The position numbers were made by a program, and so were the translations under genes. The notes below the pieces were generated by a model. That model was not told the origin of the DNA, searched no databases, and saw only the letters and a list, made by a program, of their open reading frames with translations. Below, piece by piece: positions 45,999 to 55,984 of a stretch of 64,000 bases of DNA. The DNA is taken from the NCBI RefSeq assembly GCF_002797975.1, contig NZ_PGET01000001.1, positions 4,013,501 to 4,077,500 on the forward strand, given 5' to 3'. Origin of the DNA: [Clostridium] celerecrescens 18A (GTDB lineage: Bacteria; Bacillota; Clostridia; Lachnospirales; Lachnospiraceae). Each line of letters begins with the position of its first letter. Position 1 is the stretch's first letter.

Positions 45999-46849
45999 TG
46001 AAAGTTATTTTATGATCATGCTCTTTGAGATTGAGCTTTTTATTCGTAAGCGCCTAGATTTAGGGCGGCAGCCCGATTTCCTCTTTGACGATTTTAGTAA
46101 GGAGTAGTTTTTTACTCCCAAAACCAAAAGTACTCCGGCCACATTGGGAAGCCTAAGCACCTTTACGCTTCACATATAATCTAACTGTTTTGAGGCGCCT
46201 CCGCAGCCCTCACTTCCAGGAAGTGTCTCTATTTCTTCATTCAACAGAGTGAGTTTTTCCGGTTCTTCATCCGTCATCCGGTCACATAAATATCCACACC
46301 CAAAATGTCGGTTAACGTGGCTGTTCTTTCAGTATTCGGGGGACTTTTGTCAACAACTCTGGGTCTGCTACAGTGCTGGCTTTTACCACGATGTTGTCCA
46401 TCATAAATTCGATCGTAAGGGAGTTGTCAAGATGCCGCGCAACCTCCGGCCTATGTATAGAGAGGCTTATTCCTGACAAGAGTTCGTATATATGTCAGCC
46501 CAGACCAAATCCTGTCGGGACATAAGATCCAGTGCATACGCATTGTCAGATGGTGCGACTGTTTCCGGAATGGCACAAACTTTCTTCCTGGACCTTGTCA
46601 CGGCATTGTAAAAGCTGCTCAGCGGGATGTTTTGTTCTGCTCGCACCACGTATTGTCTGCCAGACCGCACATGCAGCACTGGGTAATGAATTGGGGCTCC
46701 TGCTGGGAATGGTACGAATTGTATTTAGCCATGGTCGTCCGCTAAAATGAAGGTGTAGTAAAAAACTGCTGGTCTACTATTATGAAGTAAAATAGACTAT
46801 TTTACTATTCACTACTAATTTAGGCTCTTACGTTTTTTCTTAATTTAAT

Positions 46850-46956
46850 TCCAGACCCCACAAACCCCGAATACCCACTATATATATGCATCTGTCATGC
46901 ATGGGTGACTACCTATTGCTATTAGTGGGTATTCGGGGTATTCGGGATATTCGGGT
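46850..46956. repeat. Hairpin repeat, copy 2, with TATTCGGG direct repeats
   Basis: Perfect 16-bp arms, CCCCGAATACCCACTA (46865-46880) and TAGTGGGTATTCGGGG (46923-46938). Two further TATTCGGG units follow at short intervals (46939-46955). The element lies about 370 bp before the DUF927-like ATPase gene. Origin iterons, a regulatory hairpin or an element end are all possible. Confidence 0.75.
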
Positions 46957-47326
46957 TTGAAATTGATTTTTTATATGACTATAATTTGAAGAATATTATG
47001 ATCAGTTTATTCAACACTAAATATTGAAATATTTGCTGAGCTTCTTCTGCCGGCATTGGCATTATTAATCTTTAAAATTTTTTTAATCTGATACTTGTTT
47101 TTATAGAAATAAAGTTCCGATAATTCTATTTCTCATCTGATACAGAGGCGCTAAGATGCCTAACTGTGATATAAATGTGAGGAAATCATCATAAAAATAG
47201 CGCCAAACCTCACAAAAAGTTACGTTTTTTTAGGTGTACAATATTTATATTCACCTATTGAGATCATAGAAGTAATTTTAAGGTTTTTATAAGTGAAAAT
47301 ACCTAATATTATCAAGGAGGCTATCT

Positions 47327-49498
47327 ATGAATTCAGAACTAAACTTTAAAGAAATTTTTTCCGGCCTATTGCAGGAAGCAACGCAAGAGAAAGAAAGCTT
47401 TGAAAACAACCCAGAAAACTACTCAAACATGATTCATGCAATCGTACCCTGTGACCAAAACATGCCAGCAATAGAAGAAACGGGAAAGACTATGATTTCT
47501 GCTATATCAATAGATGCAATATCATTTGTGGATGACGCAGGCCATAGCATTTCCCAAGAATGTATCAATGAATATTTATCCTTTAAGGAAAGGGCTCAAG
47601 CTCTTGAAGAATTGCACAGAGCATCCTGCGAAATGTCTCAAGGTAGTAGACACAATGATACTTATGCAAATGAAGTATTATTATTAACACAAGCAGGCAA
47701 TGGAAAAAGAGAATCAGATAAGATACTTGAAGATCAAAGTGTAACTTTTATAGCCAAGAACCCCCAAAAAGGTTCTCCCCATTTTACCTTTAAAAATGGT
47801 AATTTGTATTATGTCTATTATGATCATGAAAATAAAATGCAGGAATATATAGTTTCCAACTTTAAGCTTGAAATAATGAAGCAGCTGATTATCTTCGGCA
47901 GAGAAAACGATCAGGGCAAGAGAGAGACCTACTCAATTTATACAATCAATGTTAAAACGGCCAATGAAACCTTTCAGGTCAAAATAAGAGACAGTCAAAT
48001 AGAAAAGGTTACTTGGATAAGCAGTCATACTCATGCTAAAGCGCATATAAAACCAGATCATGAAAAGAAGATCAGGGAATACATAAACACAATAATTGAA
48101 AAAGAAAATTATCCTCATTTTTACCATTATGAATCAAACGGCTGGACTCAGCTATTTAATGGAGAGTTCGTCTATTTAACAGATAAGGGGGCCATTGGTT
48201 CGAATTTTCCTGTAACAGGGAATGAAAAGTATTCATTTATTTATGATAAAAATATGTCAGAATCTAATGCTATTTTGGATTACATTAATATGCTTCAGAT
48301 TACTACTGACCATTTGGTTCCAGGTATTCTCATGCTTGAGACTTTACTTGGATGCCTAAATTCTTTATTTGAGCGGGCGGGATACCCGAATAAAAAAGGA
48401 CTGTTTATTATTGGGCAAACACAAAGCATGAAAACCACCTTAGCCTTAATGTTTACAAAGGTATATAATCGCGATGACCTTAGCAGCCCCACTCTAAGTT
48501 TCTCATCCACAGCTTGTGGCATAGAGGAAAAGCTCTCAGAAGTTTCAGATGCCGCCATTGTTCTTGATGATTTAGCTCCAAAGCTAAACAAGACTGAAAT
48601 GAGTGCACTTTTAAGTAAATTGGAACAAGTCATTCGAGCCATAGGAGACCGTGTTGTAAAGCATAGGATGACCGCTTACAGTACTGAAACCAAAGACATC
48701 TCTTTTCCTGTTAAGTCAAGTGTCATCATAACCGGAGAAATGATAGACGGTATGCAATCGTCCTTGGCCAGACTGATCCAATTGGAGTTAAAAAGATCTG
48801 ACATAAATATAGATTTATTGACGCAGTATCAGCAGACCCCCAATATCGTCTCCACTGCTTTATTCCATTTCATTAAGTACATTACCACAAATGTACCGGG
48901 AATAATTTCATATATAGGGCAAAGCGTCAAAGAAAAACGAAGTAATTACAACAACTTATTTTTCACCCCTAGATTTCAGGAATATAAGGCTGTTTATGAG
49001 ACTGTAATTGATATTTTTATGGAGTATATTGCACAGCTTTCAGTAATTGATTCTATCAGTGTTAATAATCTAAAAAATGAGTTCTATTATATAGTTGATT
49101 CTGTCCTCATAAAAAATGACGAAAATTTAAAGACAGAGACGATACCTGAAAGAATTGCAGAAGCTGTAAAAAGCTCCGTTACTACTGGAGAAATATTCCT
49201 TTATTATCCTGATGATCCTAATGGCTTTACAAGGAATGGAATATTGGTTTTGGACGATTATTATGTTATATATCCTGACTCTCTTTTGAGAGTATTAAAA
49301 ACGTATTTTAAAAACAAAGATCTAACATTTTATTGCAACTCAGTCAAGAGTCTTAGCACACTCCTTGATGGCGCTCAATTTATAATGTCTAAAATGGAGG
49401 GAAATAAAAAGCGTTTTACTCATAAACTTAGTAAACAGATTGGAACTTCAACAACTCGATATTATTATCTTCACAGAAAGTACTTTGAAGAAAAGTAA
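47327..49498 (+). CDS. DUF927-like / primase-helicase-type ATPase
   Basis: A 723-residue protein resembling DUF927 and P4-type helicase proteins. An unusual Walker A, FIIGQTQSMKTTLAL (Gly363 to Lys369), has Met where Gly is usual. Walker B is AAIVLDDLAPK (Asp414-Asp415). The arginine-finger-like region and SVIITGEMI follow. The N-terminal 330 residues lack a known primase motif. Likely a replication or DNA-handling protein of a mobile element; the start has AAGGAGG. Confidence 0.75.
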   Translation: MNSELNFKEIFSGLLQEATQEKESFENNPENYSNMIHAIVPCDQNMPAIEETGKTMISAISIDAISFVDDAGHSISQECINEYLSFKERAQALEELHRASCEMSQGSRHNDTYANEVLLLTQAGNGKRESDKILEDQSVTFIAKNPQKGSPHFTFKNGNLYYVYYDHENKMQEYIVSNFKLEIMKQLIIFGRENDQGKRETYSIYTINVKTANETFQVKIRDSQIEKVTWISSHTHAKAHIKPDHEKKIREYINTIIEKENYPHFYHYESNGWTQLFNGEFVYLTDKGAIGSNFPVTGNEKYSFIYDKNMSESNAILDYINMLQITTDHLVPGILMLETLLGCLNSLFERAGYPNKKGLFIIGQTQSMKTTLALMFTKVYNRDDLSSPTLSFSSTACGIEEKLSEVSDAAIVLDDLAPKLNKTEMSALLSKLEQVIRAIGDRVVKHRMTAYSTETKDISFPVKSSVIITGEMIDGMQSSLARLIQLELKRSDINIDLLTQYQQTPNIVSTALFHFIKYITTNVPGIISYIGQSVKEKRSNYNNLFFTPRFQEYKAVYETVIDIFMEYIAQLSVIDSISVNNLKNEFYYIVDSVLIKNDENLKTETIPERIAEAVKSSVTTGEIFLYYPDDPNGFTRNGILVLDDYYVIYPDSLLRVLKTYFKNKDLTFYCNSVKSLSTLLDGAQFIMSKMEGNKKRFTHKLSKQIGTSTTRYYYLHRKYFEEK

Positions 49499-49511
49499 AT
49501 CGAAACAACCC

Positions 49512-49548
49512 AGGAAACAGCTCCTTAAAATTTAAGGAGCTGTTTCCT
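49512..49548. terminator. Hairpin after the DUF927-like gene
   Basis: Perfect 18-bp arms AGGAAACAGCTCCTTAAA and TTTAAGGAGCTGTTTCCT with a one-base loop, 14 bases downstream of the stop. There is no clear T-run, so termination is likely but not certain. Confidence 0.65.
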
Positions 49549-49554
49549 AGGATA

Positions 49555-50095
49555 TCTTTAATACATTTTACACACTAACTAATTTTCGTTACCTCAGTGT
49601 CCATGGACAGTAGAGGACAATGTAAAATTTAAGCTTAACTGTTAGGTCCTTTTGCCCACATCTGGCTATTGCCTGAAATTTTATTCTGCAGTTTTTTTGT
49701 AAAAACACAGAATGCATGAGCAAATGCAAAACTATACAGTTATCATTGGTATTATTGACATATATTCCTACAGTATCGGTATAAAGGGGTGTTAAGAGTC
49801 TGGTGTTAGAAAGAGAATCATTAGCCTAATTCTGAAACCGTATAATGGTTCGGTGGTTCTCTAAAAAACTTAAAATGGCTGGGAACTGACAGGGGAGAAT
49901 TCGATTAATCAATAATTGTCGGACCGTTTCAAGCGATTCACTGAGCGTCAATTTCGATATCTATTTAGGGATCTGTTTGCACGAAATTTATTTTGATGTT
50001 TATTACGGAATCTATTTCGATATCTGCTTTGAAACCTGAATGGAATCTACTTCAATATTTGTTTTAAAATCTGTTTTTAGCACTTTTTGGGAAAA
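49555..50095. other. Noncoding region with degenerate tandem repeats
   Basis: No gene seen. In 49950-50085 the motif ATCTATTTCGATATCTGTTT recurs in diverged form about four times (for example at 49957, 50011 and 50045). The left part, 49555-49900, contains phrases reminiscent of insertion-sequence ends, such as GTGTCCATGGACAGTAGAGGACA, but too little to identify. Confidence 0.35.
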
Positions 50096-51703
50096 TCAGT
50101 TCAGCTGAACCGGTATTGGAAATGCAAGTACGTTATGGCTATTTATATGATTAAATATATAAAAGAATACTTTTACAGTCCTCTTTTCTAGTTCCCTTTC
50201 ATTTTTAGGTGTAATCCCCCAATACTTTTTAACTATTTCATTTAATAGTAAATCCGTCTCATCAACCTCATTCATTTCTCTTATCTTTTTTAATCCAGCA
50301 ACACACTCTATTGAATACATCTTTGATAAAATATCATAACATTCATTTATGCAATCAACAAAAGGCTTGGTTATTTTCCTTGTACTATTATGTTCCTTTT
50401 GCTTGAAATCAATATCATGGTTGACTTTATACCTAAATTCTTCCATAGCCTTTACTAATTGACGGTTTTTTGAAATGCCGGCTGAATTCAATTCGTTTTG
50501 GATTTGTTCTATAAGTTTGTTAATATTTATTAAAACTTCTCTACGATTAATTATTTTATATCCATTAATATTACTATTTATAATAGACATATAAATGGAG
50601 TCAAGTTGGTGAAGAATTATATAGGCAAGTTCTATTGTACAAAATTGTATCTTTATCTGTGTTTTTGCTTCCTTATCCTTATAAACTTTATCGATAAATT
50701 TAATCCTTTCATCAATTTCCTTTCCCCAATTTAAAAACACAGGCTGTGTAACATCAAGAATGTCTTTTCCTAGAGACGCCTCACTTAAAAGGCTATTTTT
50801 CAAATCTTGAAATAACTTTGTAACTTCATAGTTTATCCAATACATATTTACTCTTTTAGATGGAGATTGAGTAAATTTCGATAATTGCTTTAAAATATAA
50901 TCTTCATTTTGGATTAATAAATTTTTCATCTTACTTTTTATATTATCGTTCAATGAACTATCTTTTTTTAATAAATCAAACAAAGCCTCAAACGATTTTG
51001 AAATATGTACAACCAAACTGATCTTAAAAATACAATCAATTACCCAATAATAAAATATCTCTTCTTCATTTTTTTCAATATCCACCGCAAATATAAGTTC
51101 CCTCAACCATTCAGTAGTCCTCTTAATTTTCAAATCATTTTCATTTATCTCTAACGGCATTTTTGAAATAAGATTTAGGGATAACATCTTTTTGTACAGC
51201 ACAGGTGGGAATACATTGGGGACAAAAATAGTTTTATCTTTACTTAATTCATTATTTTGAAAAAGTTCAGGGTCATACAAGATATCGGTCAAAAGTGTTC
51301 GCTGTTCCTTATTTCCCTCTTGTATCTGTTTTTCTTCCTTTCGCTTAGAATCATAAAATTTTAAAATCGATTTATTTATGGGCTCGATCGACATAAAAAA
51401 CGAGTTTAGAATAAATTGTATTTTTTCTAATTTTATTAGCTTTGACTTATAATCAAATAAAAGTTCTTTATCTTTCGCCAATCCGGAGTCTTCATTTTCT
51501 AAATACTTAATTATTTCTTTCATTTCATTACAGTTATTATAGTCCCAATTACTTAAAATCTCGCGTACCAAATGATTATTATTTTCCTGTATCTGTGTAT
51601 ACTCTTGTAAGCTTATTCGTATGGAATTATGAATGCATGCGTAGTACCATACATATTCAGCAAAATCTTTTTCTATCGCCTGTTCTATCTTAATATCGTT
51701 CAT
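50096..51703 (-). CDS. Hypothetical helical protein
   Basis: A 535-residue protein, largely alpha-helical and rich in Lys, Glu, Ile and Asn, with no recognisable motif and no clear membrane segment. The start MNDIKIEQAIEKDFAEYVWYYA follows GGGAGG. It is a single-gene unit, convergent with the DUF927-like gene and divergent from the integrase. Its isolation beside an integrase is typical of cargo or defence genes, but no function can be claimed. Confidence 0.6.
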   Translation of the reverse strand: MNDIKIEQAIEKDFAEYVWYYACIHNSIRISLQEYTQIQENNNHLVREILSNWDYNNCNEMKEIIKYLENEDSGLAKDKELLFDYKSKLIKLEKIQFILNSFFMSIEPINKSILKFYDSKRKEEKQIQEGNKEQRTLLTDILYDPELFQNNELSKDKTIFVPNVFPPVLYKKMLSLNLISKMPLEINENDLKIKRTTEWLRELIFAVDIEKNEEEIFYYWVIDCIFKISLVVHISKSFEALFDLLKKDSSLNDNIKSKMKNLLIQNEDYILKQLSKFTQSPSKRVNMYWINYEVTKLFQDLKNSLLSEASLGKDILDVTQPVFLNWGKEIDERIKFIDKVYKDKEAKTQIKIQFCTIELAYIILHQLDSIYMSIINSNINGYKIINRREVLININKLIEQIQNELNSAGISKNRQLVKAMEEFRYKVNHDIDFKQKEHNSTRKITKPFVDCINECYDILSKMYSIECVAGLKKIREMNEVDETDLLLNEIVKKYWGITPKNERELEKRTVKVFFYIFNHINSHNVLAFPIPVQLN

Positions 51704-51913
51704 TCAAATTACCTCCCTTATCTTGATTATGTGAGAATTAGTTCCAAAAATCAAGTCTTTTTATCACGACACAGAGAAATTTTTTAATGATATATTTAGC
51801 TCTAGAAGAAAGTATAAGCAACCTTAATGTGTAAGGGTGGAATTATCATCGTCTTTCTTTAAAAAGTTGTTAATTATAGTTAAATATAATAATTAGGAAG
51901 GAGGTGATAGCGG

Positions 51914-53158
51914 ATGTGCCGCTCAGTAAGCCCATATATAGTACAGAATCAAACAATCGTAAGAATGCTGACAAGCAATCCGCCAGCACCTCTTACAGAA
52001 TTAGGTGACACTGTCTCAGAATTACAAAAAATAATGATTTATCCAGATGGTAAACTAACACCAAAGGCCCTACAGGCAATGTTGGATTTTAATAAAAAGG
52101 AAAATCAAGTAAAAGAAGTCTGTAACCTTACTAAAATCAAACTCAGGCCCGATGATGGAAGAATCTACCTGATTGTAAAACGTAGAACCATAAGCAGCAC
52201 TAATTACATAGACCTGATAGAAAAACTATACAACTATTTTTTTACTACTAATGCTCCCACCATGGAAGAGTATTTCGAAACTTGGATGCACTGGCGGGCT
52301 ACTGAAGACAGTGTTACGAAAAAGACCATTAGGGAGAACAGATACTTATGGAACGCCTTACTTAAAGATCAGGAGATAACTAAGGTTCCCTTAAGCTCTC
52401 TGACCGTGAAGAACTACATTCACTATTTCCGCAGCATTACTAAGGACCGGCAGCTCACCTGCAAACGATTTAACGATCTAAAGAGCGTTATGAACGGAAT
52501 CCTTTATCTGGCCGTAGAAAATGAAGTCATTGATCACAACTGTTTAAGGGATATAAATTTTAGGCAATTCATTTTCAAAGCAGAAGAAAATAGCATAAAG
52601 CCTTATACGGAAGAGGAGCGGTTGCAAATTATTAATCATCTTGGAAATGATTTTTACTCTCTGGCCATTATGCTGGATTTTCATTTGGTTCTGCGCATAG
52701 GCGAATTGAAAGGATTAAGGTGGGATGATATTTGCGGGGATTTTCTATACGTACAGCGTTTTGTAGATGACCAAAACGAGATTATTGATGATATAAAAGG
52801 TCATGCAAAGGAGGGAAAACGCCTGATGCCACTTACTCCTAAAGCCAAGGAAATACTGGAACAGGTTCATCTCCAGAACCCCAACAGTGAATACATCTTC
52901 ATCCGCAACGGCCAGCCCCTGGCAACAGTAACTTTTAACCGCCGCTTGAAGAAATGCTGTGAAGAATTAGGTATCGAATACCGTTCCTCTCACAAGCTTC
53001 GCTTCTCCACCGCTTCTATCTTGTACAAGAATGGAGTAGAAGATACTGAACTGCAAAAGCTGTTAGGGCATACTAGCTTAAATATGACGCACCACTACCT
53101 GAGGTGTCTCAATCCACAAGAAGAAACTGCTTCAAAAATGAGGGCAATCCTTGGCTGA
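51914..53158 (+). CDS. Tyrosine recombinase / integrase
   Basis: A 414-residue integrase. Residues about 100-195 form an N-terminal SAM-like core-binding domain (TMEEYFETWMHWR). The catalytic residues are LRIGELKGLRWDD (Arg), KGHAKEGKR (Lys), SSHKLRFS (His-X-X-Arg), LGHTSLNMTHHYLR (His and Tyr nucleophile). AGGAGGTGATAG precedes the ATG. The C-terminal two-thirds is closely similar to the second integrase at 59330, down to the nucleotide level. An inverted repeat at 53210-53253 follows. Confidence 0.93.
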   Translation: MCRSVSPYIVQNQTIVRMLTSNPPAPLTELGDTVSELQKIMIYPDGKLTPKALQAMLDFNKKENQVKEVCNLTKIKLRPDDGRIYLIVKRRTISSTNYIDLIEKLYNYFFTTNAPTMEEYFETWMHWRATEDSVTKKTIRENRYLWNALLKDQEITKVPLSSLTVKNYIHYFRSITKDRQLTCKRFNDLKSVMNGILYLAVENEVIDHNCLRDINFRQFIFKAEENSIKPYTEEERLQIINHLGNDFYSLAIMLDFHLVLRIGELKGLRWDDICGDFLYVQRFVDDQNEIIDDIKGHAKEGKRLMPLTPKAKEILEQVHLQNPNSEYIFIRNGQPLATVTFNRRLKKCCEELGIEYRSSHKLRFSTASILYKNGVEDTELQKLLGHTSLNMTHHYLRCLNPQEETASKMRAILG

Positions 53159-53209
53159 TTGTCCTCGTTTTTTATTATTTTTTTTATTTTATGGCATAAA
53201 TACAAGCAC

Positions 53210-53253
53210 TACATTGCACAAATTTCTAAATAATTCGTAGTTTGTGCAATGTA
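53210..53253. repeat. Inverted repeat beyond integrase 1
   Basis: Perfect 13-bp arms TACATTGCACAAA and TTTGTGCAATGTA separated by 18 bases, about 50 bp downstream of integrase 1. It could be part of its recombination site or a weak transcription stop. Confidence 0.6.
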
Positions 53254-53439
53254 CTTCTATAAGTCACAAGCCAGCTTATAACTCGTGGAACAATAAAAAT
53301 GCAAGATAGTTTGAACTATTAAACGGTTCATAATCTAAATGATATTAATTCCACTGTCATTGATTGACTCAAGACAATTCACCAAAAGCTAAATTTTTTA
53401 CTTTTTTATCAGTATAAGTTTATTATTACTCTATTTTTC

Positions 53440-53468
53440 TTGACATAAAAGTTTCAAAACTGTAATAT
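53440..53468 (+). promoter_or_regulatory. Strong promoter of the ATPase gene at 53492
   Basis: Perfect TTGACA (53440-53445), a 17-base spacer and TAATAT (53463-53468). The start codon lies about 24 bases past the -10 box, giving a very short leader. The rest of 53159-53439 holds only the inverted repeat listed above. Confidence 0.8.
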
Positions 53469-53491
53469 ACTATTATAGAGAGGTGTATGCC

Positions 53492-54784
53492 ATGCGTAGA
53501 AAAATTGAAGAAAAGCTCCTTACATGGAAAAACAAAACAGAAAACCGGATGCCTCTGCTCCTCTATGGAGCCAGACAGGTTGGCAAAACCTATATACTGA
53601 CCAAATTCGGTGAATCACAGTTTGATAACACAGTTTACATTAACCTTGAAACCAATCTTTCTGTTGCCTCTTATTTCTCGGATGATATCTCCCCGGAACG
53701 ACTCATTCGCTTCTTGGAAGCAACTGTAAACGAAGTCATCACACCGGGCAAAACTCTCATTATTTTTGACGAGATCCAGTCTTGTGAACGGGCACTGACC
53801 TCATTAAAATACTTTTGTGAACTGGCACCGGAATACCACATTGCTGCAGCGGGAAGTCTGCTTGGAGTTGCTATCCATCGGGAACATTACTCTTTTCCAG
53901 TCGGCAAGGTGGAAAGCATGACACTTTACCCGCTGGATTTTGAAGAATTTCTTTGGGCAAACGGTGAAGAGCGGCTATCACAGGAAATTCACTCTGCCTT
54001 TGATCTGATGACTCCACTGCCAGAGGCACTCCATCAAAAAGCTATCGAATTTTACAGGTACTATCTCATTGTCGGAGGAATGCCTGCCTGCGTTCAGACT
54101 TTTACAGACTCCGGAAAGTTGGTTCTTGTACCAACTGTACAAAATGAAATTGCAAACAACTACGTGGCGGACATGGCAAAATACGCCACTATGGCTGATA
54201 CGGTTAAAATTCGCGGCTGTTTCAATTCGATTCCTGCCCAGCTTGCAAAAGAAAATAAAAAGTTCCAATACAAGGTTGTTCAGCGCGGCGGCAGTGCAAC
54301 ACTGTTCGGTGAATCAATCGAATGGTTGGCACAGGCTGGCATCGTATTAAAGTGTCAGAAGATTGATCATGGCACAAGTCCTATCGCCGTCTATACAGAT
54401 TTGTCCTCCTTTAAACTCTATATGAGTGATGTGGGACTTCTTGTTATGAAATCTGGTGTGCCTCAACAAACGATCCTGACTGGAGAATCAAATGTGTTTA
54501 TGGGCTCTGTTACCGAAAACTACGTTGCTCAAGCGTTGGCCTCGAATGGACACGCCCTTTTCTATTGGGCAAGTGAACACAGTGCCGAACTTGACTTTGT
54601 ATTACAAAAAGGTTCCGAGGTCATCGGTATAGAAGTCAAAAAGGGGACAAAGGTTCACTCTAAAAGTCTCAGCGTATTTATTCAAAAGTATAAACCCAGC
54701 TATTCCATTCGCTTCTCCGAAAAAAATTTCGGCAAAACTGAGAATATGCTTTCCATTCCACTTTATGCAGCATTTTGCATATGA
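53492..54784 (+). CDS. AAA ATPase with DUF4143 nuclease-like C-terminus
   Basis: A 430-residue protein: Walker A LLYGARQVGKTYIL, Walker B TLIIFDEIQSCERAL, then a C-terminal domain with AELDFVLQKGSEVIGIEVKKG, typical of DUF4143 families that carry a PD-(D/E)XK-like fold. The ATG at 53492 is preceded by AGAGAGG. Its last codons and the following noncoding DNA exist as a second, decayed copy at 2598-2925, so the family once lay on both sides of the island. Confidence 0.85.
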   Translation: MRRKIEEKLLTWKNKTENRMPLLLYGARQVGKTYILTKFGESQFDNTVYINLETNLSVASYFSDDISPERLIRFLEATVNEVITPGKTLIIFDEIQSCERALTSLKYFCELAPEYHIAAAGSLLGVAIHREHYSFPVGKVESMTLYPLDFEEFLWANGEERLSQEIHSAFDLMTPLPEALHQKAIEFYRYYLIVGGMPACVQTFTDSGKLVLVPTVQNEIANNYVADMAKYATMADTVKIRGCFNSIPAQLAKENKKFQYKVVQRGGSATLFGESIEWLAQAGIVLKCQKIDHGTSPIAVYTDLSSFKLYMSDVGLLVMKSGVPQQTILTGESNVFMGSVTENYVAQALASNGHALFYWASEHSAELDFVLQKGSEVIGIEVKKGTKVHSKSLSVFIQKYKPSYSIRFSEKNFGKTENMLSIPLYAAFCI

Positions 54785-55035
54785 TTATGCAGAAAAAGAA
54801 CCCCTTACGGATTGGACTCAACTTCCAATCCTAAGAGGTTTCATGCACTTTCTATAATGAAATTAAACAGATTAACAGCAAACCTGTATTCATACAATTT
54901 AGTATTACATTTTTGAATGGCAGTTCAGGCAGTTTGACAATTGGCATTAATATTACAATTTCCCAAATTACATTGCTATTCTGAAAAATAGAAATTAAAA
55001 AAGCGAAGTATACATACTTTCGGGTCTCCTATAAT
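54690..55035. repeat. ATPase 3' end and downstream region, repeated at 2598-2925
   Basis: Includes the last codons of the ATPase gene, a hairpin (GGATTGGA/TCCAATCC within 54808-54841, probably its terminator) and about 200 bp of noncoding DNA. The better preserved copy of the pair. Confidence 0.75.
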
Positions 55036-55075
55036 TTATTATTTTATCATAAACAACCCTATTTACAGAAAAAAA

Positions 55076-55582
55076 TCAAATACTGGGGTTCTTTAAAAGG
55101 TGCCGGATCTGCTCTTTGGAAACACCCACATTTTCAACCGCATCAAGCTTTAAAGCACCCATTCTATATGCAGGGACCGCCCATACCCCTGAATGCTCAA
55201 AGGCAAGCTTATTAGACTCGTCCAGCTTGCCACGATAGGTTCCTAGCTGGAGCGACAGCCGAAAGTCATCTGCATCAACCAAATCACCGACGCACTCAGT
55301 AAGAGCATCAATATTTTCAATATCAATACGCTCTTTAAGAGCTGCCTGATACATTCGCTCATGATATTCTAAAATATCAGCCCCATGATCAACAGCATAA
55401 AAATATCCTTGTATGCACAGATCGCTGTGGGGGCCATACCGATCCGGTCTGGGATGCGATTCACACGGATGCCAAACTATAGTAACATCCGGATAGTCTG
55501 GGATAAGCTCCTTTAAATATTTATGTGCCTTCAGACAGTAAGGACAGATATAATCAAAAAAGACATGTAACTCCTGTTTCAC
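55076..55582 (-). CDS. DsbA-family thioredoxin-fold protein
   Basis: A 168-residue protein without a signal peptide. The active-site motif FFDYICPYCLKAHKYL near the N-terminus and a cis-proline loop, AVPAYRMG, near the C-terminus place it in the cytoplasmic DsbA/FrnE-type oxidoreductases. It starts with GTG at 55582, with AGAGAGGTGG upstream. It is next to, but not overlapping with, an old yellow enzyme gene on the same strand; the two may both deal with redox stress. Confidence 0.87.
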   Translation of the reverse strand: MKQELHVFFDYICPYCLKAHKYLKELIPDYPDVTIVWHPCESHPRPDRYGPHSDLCIQGYFYAVDHGADILEYHERMYQAALKERIDIENIDALTECVGDLVDADDFRLSLQLGTYRGKLDESNKLAFEHSGVWAVPAYRMGALKLDAVENVGVSKEQIRHLLKNPSI

Positions 55583-55984
55583 TCTTAACCACCTCTCTTT
55601 AATACAATTAATTTTACAATTTTCTTTTCATTGCTTCATAATTGGTGACTTTTGGAGATCGTCACCACTCCCTCCGGCACCGTCTTATTTACTATTTCAG
55701 ATACACTATCCCTCGTCCAAACAAGAAAACGAAGTCACTGTTTTACCTTTATGCTGAAATTGAATCACAGAAAAGTAAGCACCAAAGCGTTTTAGGATAT
55801 TACTGCCGGCTATCCGAAATGCATGATTAAGATCAAGCGTGATGATTATACAACCGATATTGTCATCAGATACCACCCTTTTAATAATTTTCAGCAAAAG
55901 TATTTAATTGCGAAAATCCAAATGAGATTCCAACTCGTGCAATAAATAACTGAAGCCACCTGCCGCATAAATTCATTGCATACA
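55583..55984. other. Intergenic region, no supported gene
   Basis: About 400 bases. Short open frames on both strands lack ribosome sites and recognisable motifs. I see no repeat or RNA gene here. Confidence 0.4.

Larger units (their letters stand above)
45648..47326. other. Long repeat-rich noncoding region with degenerate coding remnants
   Basis: About 1.7 kb with no intact gene. It contains two copies of a hairpin repeat (45898-45998 and 46850-46956, listed separately). Between them, 46200-46750 is richer in GC and has coding-like patches on both strands broken by stops, presumably a decayed transposase or similar gene that I could not identify. A 29-codon open frame at 46018-46107 lacks a ribosome site and is not called a gene. 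Confidence 0.5.

Noticed and set aside
46018..46107. A 29-codon frame (MLFEIELFIRKRLDLG...)
   Set aside because: No ribosome site, and it lies in a degenerate repeat region; not enough evidence for a gene.
46249..46750. Overlapping frames of 70-76 codons on both strands
   Set aside because: Interrupted by stops in every frame and not recognisable; treated as decayed coding DNA.
45898..46956. CRISPR-like repeats
   Set aside because: Only two copies about 950 bp apart, each a hairpin; no regular spacers and no cas genes in the window.
55642..55943. Short frames on both strands between the DsbA-like and OYE genes
   Set aside because: No start signals and no family features; a vague resemblance to an AraC helix-turn-helix was too weak to report.
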